Source: Anopheles merus (lineage: Eukaryota > Arthropoda > Insecta > Diptera > Culicidae). From it: a stretch of 64,000 bases of DNA. The stretch lies in contig NC_054084.1 of the NCBI RefSeq assembly GCF_017562075.2, forward strand, positions 16,072,798-16,136,797. Direction: 5' to 3'. Positions within the stretch are counted from its first letter, which is position 1. Every line of letters starts with the position of its first letter. The notes beneath the pieces were generated by a model. That model saw only the letters and a list, made by a program, of their open reading frames with translations, did no database searches and was not told the DNA's origin. Position numbers and translations under genes: made by a program. Of the stretch, positions 24,421 through 36,262 are shown piece after piece.

Positions 24421-24714
24421 GGGACTAGCTGAGATGGATAACATCAAAAATATTTTTGTAAAAAAAAATTATATTTAAAAAAAAAAACACATACCAATGC
24501 GATTACATTAAGTCCTAAAGGTCAAAGGTCAGAATGTACATAAAATATCGAAATAATGTTATACTTAATCATGATGATATGTGCATTAATCAATAAATTG
24601 AAGAATCCATAATGAACTTTTTTCTACAAAATAAATCAATTGTTTCATTCACGTTTAAAACAAAAGATCTTTTGAAAAATAACAAGAGGGCACTTAATTT
24701 TGCCGATCACTGTA

Positions 24715-27700
24715 TATCACGGAGGGACAGACGTACAGATTTATGATAGCCAGAGCAAATGAAGTGTATTGCTTTGATTTTTTTTTGTGTCATACTACCG
24801 AGCTAGAACGGTGTCGTATATTAAACGATTCATACCCAACCCAAAAACGAAGTGTTATTTCCCCATTTTCCCAATTACCTATGAACCTGTCAATTAGGCG
24901 GCATCCCACGCTTGAGCACATCTGTCGGCGTTTTAAAAAAGAGTATTATCTTTTATTGCCACGCTTCTAGAGCTGCCTTGAACCCACTTTTGAAGATGAG
25001 TTAAGCCCTCCCCCCCCCCTCCCCTCCCACCCGGATGACCGAAATCTGTCGAAGAACCGATTAATATTACCCCGTTTTCGTGTACCCACGTTCCGTTTAT
25101 GATTAAAGTACCGTACCGGGAAGTGTGGAAATGCGGGAAAAAATCTAGGAAAATGTATGCTTTCTTTAAAAAAACAACCTTCAACACACCCTCCCGGTTA
25201 TGGTGTGTGTGTGTGCGCCACGACGAATAGACCACAAGAGAGGATAAAAAAGTGGAAACACCTTAAAGTGGCTCGCATGGCATAGGCCTTCATCATAGCG
25301 TCAGAGCGTCGGGTGCCGTCGCGAGCCATGGGTACGGGACCAAAGTCGTAAACATCTGCTACTTTAGACGGTTTTAAACAGTTTAAATTTATTGACGGGG
25401 CAGCCGTTCCTTTATGGCGGGCCCCGGTTTTGGTCGATTTTCCCCCAGAGACGGCACAACAGCAAACCCCTCGCGATGATGGCGGTAGTAGCAGTAGTAG
25501 CAGTAGTAGTAGGTTTTTGTTGCTTTTTCTCCCTAAGATTTACAAACGCTAGTACACTCATTCAAACGTGTTCCGAAAGCGTGTTAGTGGGGAAAATTAT
25601 TGCTGGAACTGTAAATTCATAAAACGATTCTGGGTTCGGTTTTATTTGTTTATAATTTTTACAACACCGAAATCGACGGTTTGCCCGGTGGATAGTAACT
25701 CAACCCTGGGGCCAGGGTTTCCGCGGTGCCATGTTTGGAAACAACCGTGCCAGCGGGCGTTGTGTTAAGAAGTTGTTTGCTACACTGGTATGGAACCCTA
25801 CTAATTTATTGCCGACTTTGCCTGTTGCCGCCTGTGCGGATGGCGAGTGGAAGGATTAATTTGCTTACCCATTCTCAACAACAACGGGAAGCGATATTGA
25901 AGTAGATCGGGAAACCGACTGCTAATATTTACAAACAGACCGTAACACCCATCTACGAAATGGGTGGTTGGTTTAGTGTGTGGAAATTGCTGAATGGAGT
26001 CATACGTTTGATTGATAATCTTGTTTGCCTTCTTTTTGCCTATTTTAAGATTGTAGTAGCAACAGCATCTAAATGACTGGCACTTCATTTTTATTGAATT
26101 GTAGTTTTCGTCGTTTTCAATTTTAATGTAGCACAAACTATTCGTTTGTGATTTGTAACTGCCTCTCCATGTGCACATGCATGGATGCAAGAATAGTTTG
26201 AATCGTAATGGGTCTAACAACCATCATAAACATCACACTTAATTGCGGGAAAACGCAACGACCACGCACTGCAGCCGTTTAGACGAGTGTTTTGATCATG
26301 TATACAGCAGCAGCAGCAGCAACAGCACATTGTTCAATGATGCACAACTTTACGAGGTTGTTTGCAAGTCAACTGAACAGTGGAGTCGTTTCAAAACATG
26401 GCTTGTTCATTATCTCACATTAGTATGCTCAAAGTTTGTACGATTATAGAGCTTTCAAGGCTTTGGTTTAGGTTGACACTTTGTAAAGTATTATAAAATT
26501 GTGGAAATACTCATTAACCTCTGAGCTTTTCGATGCTAAAGAGCTGTTCAGATAGAATTCGCAAATAAATTAAAAAAATTAATAATACGCCTTATTTAAT
26601 CAATTTTGCTTTGCAGTCAAGAACTGACCATCCGAGAACTGAATTGTTAAAATGGTACAATTATGTACAGCATTATAGCTGATCTGAATTTTGACCTAAA
26701 GTAAAATATTTGGCCAAAATTGAACAAAAATTGACAAGGCCTTTACAAATTGCACCTTTTGTTTGAAGCCAAAATCATTTTACTATGTTGATAATTGATT
26801 TTTTTACAACCTGTGCTAAGTGACTAAGTGAATGAACAGGTCTTTCCCAAACTGTGTAACATGGTAGGGATGTAGTGTATACTCTTTTTTAAAGGGAATC
26901 TAATTTAGTTTATCAATAATCAAGTTAAATAATTGAAATCAAGTGTTCAAAATTATTTTAATTTCCTTTGTCGATTATTAAATGTTTTTCGGTTTAAAAT
27001 GTATTGACATTTAGCGAATATTTGTTTCAAGTTATCTATAACAGTTTTTTTTAAGATTCTTTACTACAATATTAATATAATTATCACAATATCAATACAA
27101 TTCATGCATAATAACTTGTTTAGTGTTTCATAGAGGCTATGCGTTAGCTTTATAGTCAGCTGCCTCTAAAATATGAATAATGGTAATGCATTAAAAACTT
27201 ATGTTAAGTGATGGTTCAATAATTCGAAGTCGTTAAAATGTGACAAAATAGATATAAATATTATATTGTAATATATATTCTATAATATGATGGAATAACA
27301 TTTAATCAAATAGAATGGAATATGAAGCAATACAATAGAAAGAATGTGGGTATTCTATGCAAGAAAATAACAGAACAGAGTAGAAAATAGACGAATCGAT
27401 TGGGATGGATTGAAAAATTAAACAAAAATAAGAAAAATATGCAATATAATTGAGAACATATAAGAAAACCCTATAACACCAAAGAAACAATAGAATGATC
27501 AAAAAGTAAGGCTTATGCTTAGAAATAGTAGAACATAAAATAACATACTATTGAATAATACGTAAAGTAATAAAATAAAAAAAAACTGTAGAAATTTCAA
27601 GTAACTCAAGGGTTTAACTTAATTCCAACTGGCCCATGAGAGCTATTCAGTGCAATTAAGGAAAGAGGTTTATGGTCTGCTTGAACACGGTCACACATTC

Positions 27701-30700
27701 CGTATAATCAACCAACTCAGTGACACCGTAATCGAAGATAGAAAAAACTATTAAACTCACACATTGCGCACGACAAGCGCGACACATTCAATAGGCAATC
27801 GTCAACCGTGAGCTCATTAAAATACTGTAAATTTCTCTTCACATGCCATCTTAAGACGTGATAATTTGTTAACCAACCAGGCAATACTCTAACTACCGCC
27901 ACGCCATCGAGCATCACCCGCTCCAAAACGGGGCACCACCGGGCAAGGGAAAATAACCTCCGGAGACACTGGGGAAGGAAAATAAATTCATCCACCATGG
28001 TGCGATTGATGGTTCTCGGTTCTGCCATTCCTTCCAACACACACACACACACACACATCAACTCCCAAAACCAACGCCCGGCAGTCATTAATAGGCTCGC
28101 ACCAGCGATGTTTACATTTCTTCCGGGTGAGACGTTAAAATGCACCGAGAAAACCGAACCAATTTTCACCCGCGCCTTCGGATGACCTTTTCCTGAAGGG
28201 AAGAAAATAACTTACCATACACACACGCAGATACGGTACAGCGCACGATCAGCCCCGGTAGCGATCTGCGTACGATCGACGTTACGGCATAACACAACCG
28301 TGAACCGCGAGGGGGAGAGTAGATCGCTCTGTCTTGGTTCCGTCTTGGTCCTCCCATTTATTTACCAGCGGCCGACAGAAGTGCTAAGTGCTATACTTAA
28401 TTAAATACTTCTTGAATGCCATGTTTACTTTAGCCCGGCATTCACCGATCGACCGAGCAAAAGATGCTGGCGGTGGTTTCCGCTGTTTTCTGGGGAAGCT
28501 CTGGCGCAGCTCTGTGTTTACCATCGGCCGGAAACGAAACGAAACCCGGACTTTTTAAACGAAAGACACAGACGATGGCCTGAAGGCAGCGGGAGAGAAA
28601 GAGAGAGTGTTCGATAATTGTACGATTTATGGTGTGGCATTTTTAGCGGTGCAAGTCGTGGCACGTGCCCACTAATGGGGTTTTTTTTTTTGAGTAAGGT
28701 TTGCGTTTTGTTTGCTCTTGCATTTCACCAATATTTAGATTTCGTGGCCTCTCACATATGTGTAGCTACTTTGAATGTGTAATCATTATGGTTCTATGCT
28801 TCAATTTTCGTTTTTCCTTTGAATTCAGTAAATCTTTACCGAGAAAGGGTAATAAACTACGTTCGACTTTGTAAGATCATTCGATCACCTGACCAGTACA
28901 TGTATCATTACAATCGCTTTTCCAATTTAGATCGTTTCAATGTTTCAATTTTGCAGCTTCAGTCACCTAATCGCATAAGGGTCATTACACGTTACAGTGT
29001 TTAAAACATAGCTAACGAGACTCATTGTCCGTCAAACTATTGAACCTCAATCGAAAGAAGGTCACGTGTCAAATGTCACTCATAATCGGGAAGTAAGTGT
29101 CGGGACCTGGACGGAGGATGTGGCCGTATTGCACCCATCATTTTCTACCCAGCGATCCATTACAATTTATGAAAGGAGTTTAACTCATTCTGACGTGTAA
29201 GTTTTGCATCAATGGACTGACGGCGGAAGAGTAAAATGAGTGGAATGTCATGTAGAACGGATTATATGAAAGACACATTCTCATTCACGAGTTCGTTAGG
29301 CTTCCTCGAGAATGTTGCCTCGCTCGATGACAGAGCTTGTGGGATTCAGACGAACTTGGGAGGCACCTTTATTCGATAGCTCCAAAAGTATCTTTAAGGC
29401 CCTGGTTTGGCAGGCTCTCGGTGAAGCAGAGCTTCATTAAAATGATGTCCACACTCATGTCTAATCATTATGCTTTGGGCGTCATCTGCAGCGTTCATCT
29501 GCATCACTTTTGTCAGTGGTAGAAGCTAAAGGAAAGCCGAGATAGGAGTCTCGATAAGAAACATTCTGGCCGTCAAGGATATAGACTACCGAAAATCATG
29601 TAGTATTTCGTCAGAACTAACGAATATTTAAATGTTGTAGTATCAATGTATAGATGTACTTGCATAAACGTATAGTAAATGTGGTAACTAAGTGAATGTT
29701 ATATGTAGTATGAACACTCGATAATAGCATATTATGATGATAATAGCATAGGATGTTTGCTATGTAGGAATTCCTGACAGAGGAAACATAAACCTACTAT
29801 CATAGGGCATCAACGAGCTCCAATAAAATACCCCGAACCAGAAAACCGTTCTCTAGAAACTCTACCAAACTACAAGCCTGGATAAAATGCAAAATAATCC
29901 CCGTAAAGGATAATGACGATTAATACCGGCCAGCGAAAAATTGGTCCGATCATGTCGCACAACCGAGTATGCCCGGAATAAGGCAGGAATGAGGATGGAA
30001 ATGCCACTCATTTGAAAATGTACGCAGATCGCAAATAGTCTGACAATAAAAGGTTGTAAGAATAAAGTTGATAAACATTTTTGAATGTATATTTTGTTCT
30101 AGATTGCTTGCCATTTCAAGTAAAGGATTACACGCAATAATCTTTCAATAAAATCAAACCTTTTGCGAAGTTGAAAACAAATGGAAATTTGTACGATAAC
30201 TTATATGTTTTCAAAATAAGTTATTAAAAGAATTTGTTGATTTCAACTCCAAATAATAACCAATACACAATTAGCAAGTATCAATATCAAGTGGTTTTAA
30301 TTCAAATGAATACGTTTCAAAGGCATGGAAATTTTGTCAGTTGGGTAAAGTTTATATATTTATGTATGTTATAATATTTTTATTATACTTTATTATTTTA
30401 TGTTAATGATTTGTCTATAAAGTTTTTCTATTATAGTTGCCAATTCGATAAAAAACTAAAGCTGAGAAATGTTTTAAAGTATATTGTTAAAGATTAATTG
30501 TTAAAAGTCTATCAGACGTAAATCTATAGAAAAAAAATCTAACTTTTATTGAAACTCACAACAATAGTCAATTCAATTTACATACATTTTAACTAATTTC
30601 GATAAGATCAAGTACTCAAAATTTCCGTTTGCATTTGGCCATTTTACGAAATAGCCATAAACCATCCTGAATATTTAAAAAATAAATAAATACAAATGTT

Positions 30701-31414
30701 GAAGATTTGGTATCGTATTGAGAGATACTGCGAACATGCTTTAAAATTTTAAGATTAATAGCTGTAAAGATCTTGGGAAAGATTAAAACACTGTGCTACG
30801 GAGCGTCCCTCACAATGTACCGCAAAGACTATCTCTGTTTAGATGACGCATCACGCACGCACAGCACGAAAGATAGATCGCTGTCTGGTTCCCCCATGAG
30901 CTACCAAAAGTGTTTAAATTGTAACTATAACCCACCGAGCGAACGCTTTTCCCCATTCACAAAATCAATCCAACAAACAAACCGCTTACGAGATGAATGT
31001 CTCAACCTACCGCTTGACTGACCGCTGGCGTCATCGTGTCCGTAGCCTATACCGTACCCGTGCCCGCACCAGCCAGGTAAAGTTGCCCACTGCAACCGGG
31101 ACATTGATGTCAACATGCAACCGGGCATACCGTGCAAGACGCTGACGTACGGTCGACTTTTTGATTGACCCCGTATGTGTGTGCGTGGGTATACTCCAAC
31201 ACCAACGTTCCCCTTCCCTGGAGTAATATGCACAGACTAACACAAAGTTCTCACCATACCAAGAGACCCGGAACCCGGTTGGGGCGGGTAAAAACACACA
31301 AAGTACGACGAGAAACTTTGACATCGAGCTTGTGCAAGCCGGACAATGCTACCAGCACCGTACCCGGATAGTGTACAGTACAGGAACACAAACTGTGTCC
31401 TTTCGTTCTGATCG

Positions 31415-31417
<3 letters not shown>
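24715..31417. other. no gene recognised (6.7 kb)
   Basis: Mostly AT-rich. GC-richer islands at 24,960-25,800, 27,870-28,620 and 30,780-31,400 have short unrecognised open frames, small CA tracts (28,040-28,058) and a poly-C run (25,010-25,019). Nothing shows splice-linked coding sequence. The 29,000-30,060 stretch has no stable frame or repeat that I could name. Confidence 0.5.

Positions 31418-31458
<41 letters not shown>
31418..31458. repeat. (CA)n microsatellite
   Basis: About 20 CA units, essentially uninterrupted. Confidence 0.95.
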
Positions 31459-31459
<1 letters not shown>

Positions 31460-31543
31460 CCGAGCGGTCAAACGGATCGGACCGTGAAAGTCAACTTATC
31501 AGCGGGCAAGATTTATGTTCCACCACACCACGCTGCACTCACG

Positions 31544-31579
<36 letters not shown>
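31544..31579. repeat. (CTG)12 trinucleotide repeat
   Basis: Twelve uninterrupted CTG units in non-coding DNA, 1.1 kb from the 3' end of the kinase gene. Its pure state suggests it is length-variable. Confidence 0.95.
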
Positions 31580-32675
31580 ACACATTCGCCGCTGCCAAGG
31601 CCAAACGGGACGTTTTGGTCGGAACAAATCCCGCATAACTATTCCGCTTTCTGGTGCGCGTAAGAGCACATAAGGGAACGGGCAGTGACAACCTGAAAAG
31701 AAATAAAACGAAGCAACAAAACCCACCCCTCCGCGCCCTCCCCATTTGCGGGGAGTTACCCGCAGTATATTGTCGACTGTAAATCACGAGCTTGAAATTG
31801 AACAGTAAAGACGGATGGTTTGGCAAAATGCTGTACTCGTTACGGGGCCGCCAGTACAGTACGGCAGCAGCCGCACAGTGGATAAGCGAATGATGCATTT
31901 GATCCATTTCGGTTCGGTCGCAACTTCGTTCCCGGCCGATTTATTGGGCAATATTGCGTTGCTGGAGCGAAAGGAGCCGCTTCGGATGTGTTGCCGGCTA
32001 GGAATTTCCCTACAATTTGTCCTACAGTGGTTCTAACAAATCGATAACAATCAGCGGGGAATATGTCCTAACAATAAAACAAAAATCAGTTTTAAATTAT
32101 TAATACTATAAAATCGTTCTTATTATTTAAAATACTATACTCCGCAAAAAGGCATACTATCATTTGATAGTAATTTAAATTTACGCCACATTCTGCTACC
32201 AATTGCTATGCGCAACAAACAAGGGCAAAAGGTCCATTACGAGCGTAGCGTCAATGGCGGGATGATGTTTGTGCCCCCCCTCCCGGCTGCCTGTCCAGGA
32301 CATTCGTTTACCGTAAAACATTACCCCACATTCGACGATGAGCGCATTATGTTGTGACACTATAAATAAAGTTTGCCATGCGATGCGCGGTGCCCGTAGT
32401 TTGTTTCATGAATAATTCCATTACTGCGCGCGTTAATTTCTCCCGCCAGGCACATCAAAACAAGGTACTCTCCTCAGGGGAGTGGTGTGGCGGGTACTTT
32501 TTTGGGCCATTACCATTTTGGGGAAGATGCGATGCAGTGCCAACTTTAGAGTGCTGTTGCCCTGCTGAAGAATAGTTGTGCTGTTTCTTTTTTTTTTTTA
32601 ATCACAAATAAATCACCCCACATTCACAGTGCGAATCAACGCGAGCACGGCAAGGTCACGGCACAACTCTATCAC
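31580..32675. other. intergenic, downstream of the kinase gene
   Basis: No coding sequence is supported. A T-rich run at 32,591-32,601 lies just beyond the kinase stop codon. Confidence 0.5.
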
Positions 32676-33954
32676 CTAAGCTTTATTGTCCACCTTGCTG
32701 CGCTTGGCAGCGGATGGTTCGGCCACACCGTCCGGTGCGGGCTGGGGCCATTCCACCTGTCCGGGCGACTCTTCCTCCAGCTCAATGAAGAACCACAGCG
32801 ATCGTCCCAGCTCCGGCCAGGCAATGCGTTTCTCTACCGGCAAAAACAATTGCTTCAACAAGCACTGCACCTCCCTGGATACGGTTATGTTGGACGGGAA
32901 TATAACACCGCGGTTGATTTTCTACATTAGTGCAGAGATGGGGGGGGGGGGGGGGGAGGGGGTTAACACAGTTGATGAACGATGATAAAATGATGATTAA
33001 AAAAAAAGAACAACAGGAGAGAAAAAAAAGTTAGTACCACACAGTGTTGCCATACCTGTAGCAGCAGGTTCACCTGTTTTTCGTTGGAGAACGGTAGCCG
33101 GCCGTAAAGCAGCGAGTACAGCACCACGCCGGACGCCCAGATGTCGGCGTGGACGGGATCGTACGGTTTGAACCGCAGCAGCTCCGGGCTGGCGTACGCG
33201 TGGCTGCCGCAGAACGTTTTGGACAGGACCGGCGCGTCGGCGTCCCGCGCCCGACAGGCGAACCCGAAATCGATCAGCTTCAGCCGGTCGTTCCCATCGA
33301 GCACCATGTTTTCGAGCTTGATGTCCCGATGGGCGTACCCGGCCGTGTGTATGTACTCGAGGGCGGCCAGCAGCTGGCGGTAGTACCGGCGGGCGCGCAC
33401 TTCCGGCAGGTGGCCCTGCCTGCGTATCAAGCTGAGCAGCGTACCGTGCTCGGCGTACCGCATGGAAATGTAGACCCTAACGAGAGGGAGATAAAGAGAG
33501 AGAGAGAGAGAGAGAGGCAGAGAGTGAGCGGGAGTAATGGAAGGATCGCGGGGGGGGGCGGGTCTTCCGCCATGCACACCTCATCGTCGTTTCGATCACT
33601 TCGTAGTAGTGGATAATGTTTTCGTGGCGCAGATTGCGGATCGCGTCCAGCTCGCGCGGCAAACACTTTTGCAGGAACGTTTCGCCGGCAGTCGTTTTCG
33701 ACATAATCTTTATCGCCACCGTTCGCTTAAACTTCGTCCAGTACGCTTTCTGAAACGGAAGGGTTGTGGTAAGTGCACGGAAAGCACCTGACCAAAGAGC
33801 GTAACCCCGCGCGCCTTACCTTCACGACCGCGTACGTTCCCTGGCCGATCACCTCGCCGACGATGTAGCCGTGCGTGGCTAGCGTCGTTGCCTGGTGCGA
33901 GAGGCGCTGCTGGCTTTCCGGCAGGGCTTCATTCAGCCGCGTCTGCGCACTCAT
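32676..33954 (-). CDS. testis-specific serine/threonine kinase (TSSK family), apparent frameshift
   Basis: This is a protein Ser/Thr kinase. Exons, 5' to 3' on the minus strand: 33,954-33,820; 33,749-33,580; 33,476-33,056; 32,923-32,676, with GT-AG introns of 70, 103 and 132 bp. The start is MSAQTRL. Visible motifs, with residues: glycine loop GQGTYAVVK (37-45), ATP-binding lysine in VAIK (57), catalytic HRDIKLEN (about 156), DFGFACR (about 176), and SPELL in place of the usual APE. Exon 2 has PREL-D-I--LRH-N-I--YE-IETT, and exon 3 begins with RVYI; both are typical of TSSK kinases. In exon 4 the upstream half (KINRGVIFP) and downstream half (SREVQCLLKQL) lie in different frames, 2 bp apart, at about 32,880. 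Either the copy is mutant or the assembly has an error. TSSKs phosphorylate proteins in developing sperm in mammals; a testis role here is inferred. Confidence 0.85.
32681..32686 (-). promoter_or_regulatory. possible polyadenylation signal overlapping the coding end
   Basis: AATAAA on the minus strand forms the codons Asn-Lys just before Ala-stop of the kinase. No other AATAAA was seen close downstream. If used, the 3' UTR would be about 20 bases or less. Confidence 0.25.
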
Positions 33955-34667
33955 CGTCGTCCTTTCGCCGGGAAGGCCGGTTACCAGCCAATGTTCACAA
34001 TTACCACACACACACACACAACAACACGCTGCACACTGAACGTTTTTGATCGCGTATTAGCACGGTAACGCTAGTGGTGTAATTTGGTCAAGCGCACGAT
34101 TTTGAGGAGCAAATTTTCGGATGTCCTGTCCCCCCTGCTTTGTTGCCAAACACTAATGCTCCATGCATGGGAGAGAACGAAGAGGAGTAAGAAAAGGTAC
34201 AATCAAATGTCAAACGTTTGTTTGCAAATTGCATGGCCTGCTGCGCTATCGTCACTACTACTGTTAAGAGGCGAATGAACTCCGCAGGAGCCAAAGCCTC
34301 TCTAAACAATACTAACAATAACATCGTCACTACTACACGCGGCTGTTTCCACTGCGTGACAGTGTGTTAGTGCAAGGATTTGGTGACTGATTAGTTTTGG
34401 TGACTGTTTTGGATTGTATAAAATAATAAAGTAACAACACCTTCAGCAATCTAACCAGGTATTTATTGTCAACGAATATATAACCATAACCTGCTGCTGC
34501 AGGACATGATGGAATCGCACCAGAGTCGCATGTTTTCGTTTTCCAATTCATTATTCCGGACCTTATGGCGGAAGTTTGTACGTAATCTGCCTAGCTCGCC
34601 TGTTCTTTCCTTGGGAATCACCGGATGCCATATGAACGAAATGGCCAGCTTGTTCCTGGGCAAGGCA
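33955..34667. other. 5' flank of the kinase gene
   Basis: A CA tract at 34,003-34,020 lies just upstream of the start codon. The promoter was not located, and no other gene is supported up to the hAT-like element. Confidence 0.45.
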
Positions 34668-34675
34668 GTGAAAAC

Positions 34676-35295
34676 TTAGTGATGGGTATAGTTGGCAAAA
34701 ATCCGGAGTCAACTCCGATCCGACTCCGATAATTTTGGAACCGACTCCGAAATGTAGGTCCGCCCAGCATTATCCGGAGTCGTTCGGAATCGTCCGGAAT
34801 CGTCCAGAGTCGTTCGGAGTCGTCCGAAGTCATTCGGTGTCGGAGTCGTCCAGAGTCGCCCGGTGTCGTCCGGAGTCTTCCGGAATCGGTTGGAGTCGGA
34901 GTCATCAGAAGTCGGCCTTCGACACAAAAGCCTGTATACGAAGTGGACGCGCAAAGTGAAAGAAAAAGAAACACATCGAAATGAAATGCCTGATCACAAG
35001 TACATTGGAGCGGACGGCTCATGTTGGCTCCGACCTACTCCGATTCCAGTTGCCTCCGATCGACTCTAGACTACTCCGAATGACTCCGACTCCAAACAAC
35101 TCCGAATGACTCCGACTCCAAACAACTCCGGCCGACTCCGGTCGATTCCAAAAGACTCCGTTTTCGAACGATTCTGGACGTCTCCGAACGACTCCGGACG
35201 ACTTTGGACGACTCCGACTACGTGCAGAACTAGTGGTTCGGATTTTGCGGGAGTCGGCTCGGACTCGTGGGTGCGCGCCAAAGAGCACATCACTA
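34676..35295. mobile_element. hAT-like non-autonomous element with minisatellite, copy 2
   Basis: The element begins ttagtgatggg and ends cacatcacta, flanked by gtgaaaac (34,668-34,675) and gtgagaac (35,296-35,303), a 7/8-matching duplication. The left half is a run of ccggagtcg/tccggaatcg units (34,780-34,905). The right half carries the complementary ctccgactcc/gactccgaac units (35,030-35,220). A short non-repeat centre contains gcctgtatacgaagt. The two arrays are inverted, so the single strand could fold into a long stem. There is no open frame for a transposase. Confidence 0.8.
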
Positions 35296-35303
35296 GTGAG
35301 AAC

Positions 35304-35820
35304 CTCGTTCTGCTGTTCTAGTGGATCTTCCAGAAGGATAGAGGACACAAGAACGTGTTCATGAAAGTGCATATGTTAGGCATCTTCCTCTCCGAACGTG
35401 GTGAAGATGATTTCATCAGAGTTGGACAAGGTGTAATACCTTAAGGGCGCGAAAACTATAACTACAGATCCAACATAGGCTTTCGGTACATCTGCGCACC
35501 TAGTCATGTTTGGTCGAAGTTGTCGAAGTTGAATAGGACACAGACAGGCACCACTACTAGTCATCTTTGGTTGGGAATCATATTGATTCTTCATTTAGAT
35601 TCTAAGACCACTCTACTGCTTAATAGATGCTTGTAGTTTCAGCACCTGGAACTAATGAAGATCCTGTTAAAACGGGGCAGCATCAATGCACTATATAACC
35701 CTCTAAATCCTCTTAGTAGTCACATTCGCGAGGAAGAAGCTTGACAATGTGGCATGACAATGGAGGAGCCCATACAACGGCAATCTCACAGTCGTGCAGC
35801 GCATCAACCACGCCAGGCTC
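35304..35820. other. no gene recognised
   Basis: Unique-looking sequence between the hAT-like element and the inverted retroelement fragments. No coding frame is supported. Confidence 0.5.
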
Positions 35821-35973
35821 CGGTTGGCCATGTAATTCGCATGGACCCAGCATGTAAAGTCCCTTTTAGGTCGTCCAAAAGGACGGAAGTAACAGACTAG
35901 GTCCAAGATGAAGTGGCAAAACCTAGTCGAGGCGTCCTCCCATAAAGCAGGGATAACGGATTGGCAGACGAAG
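35821..35973 (+). pseudogene. non-LTR retrotransposon 3' coding fragment, arm 1
   Basis: The plus-strand translation has GRPKGRK and MKWQNLVEA blocks in one frame, and GHVIRMD in another. This is the pattern at the C-terminal end of non-LTR retrotransposon proteins (GH-x-x-RM-D ... GRPK ... R-R-W-x-D ... A ... W). The fragment is frameshifted. A second, inverted copy lies 138 bp away. Confidence 0.6.
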
Positions 35974-36111
35974 CCGCAGTCTAAGATCACAAAGCGATTG
36001 TAGCCAGTAAGATCCAACTTTCAGTGGCGACTGGTACTATAGGGTCCTCAAGCATTTTGGTCCAATGGGGTTTGGGTTCGTTTGACAGGTTCCTCGTACC
36101 AAGGACCATCG

Positions 36112-36262
36112 CTTCGTCTGCCAATCCGTTATCCCTGCTTTTAGGTAGGACCCCTCGACGAGACTTTGCCACTTCATCTTGGAACTAGTCTGTTCCTTTG
36201 GTCCTTTTGGACGACCTAAAAGAGGCTTTACATGCCAGGTCCATGTGAATCACATGACCCAC
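36112..36262 (-). pseudogene. non-LTR retrotransposon 3' coding fragment, arm 2 (inverted)
   Basis: The reverse complement aligns with 35,821-35,973 over about 150 bp, including a 28-base identical stretch around ggataacggattggcagacg. The minus strand gives the same GRPKGPK and MKWQSLVE blocks. The two arms form a head-to-head palindrome with a 138-bp spacer (35,974-36,111). Confidence 0.65.

Larger units (their letters stand above)
23451..24712. mobile_element. Tc1/mariner-like non-autonomous element with nested insertion
   Basis: The left end cagtggccatcaaaataaag and the inverted right end cagtgatcggcaaaattaag match at 15 of 20 positions. They match again in the cctcttg block after a 3-base gap. 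TA flanks both ends (23,449-23,450 and 24,713-24,714), the usual Tc1/mariner target duplication. There is no transposase frame. The interior holds a solo LTR (23,534-23,799) and a block of 30-bp minisatellite. Without the LTR the element is about 990 bp. Confidence 0.65.

Noticed and set aside
32876..32885. A 10-nt gt...ag 'intron' that would bridge the kinase frameshift
   Set aside because: Far below the minimum length for splicing, and its removal does not restore the expected residues.
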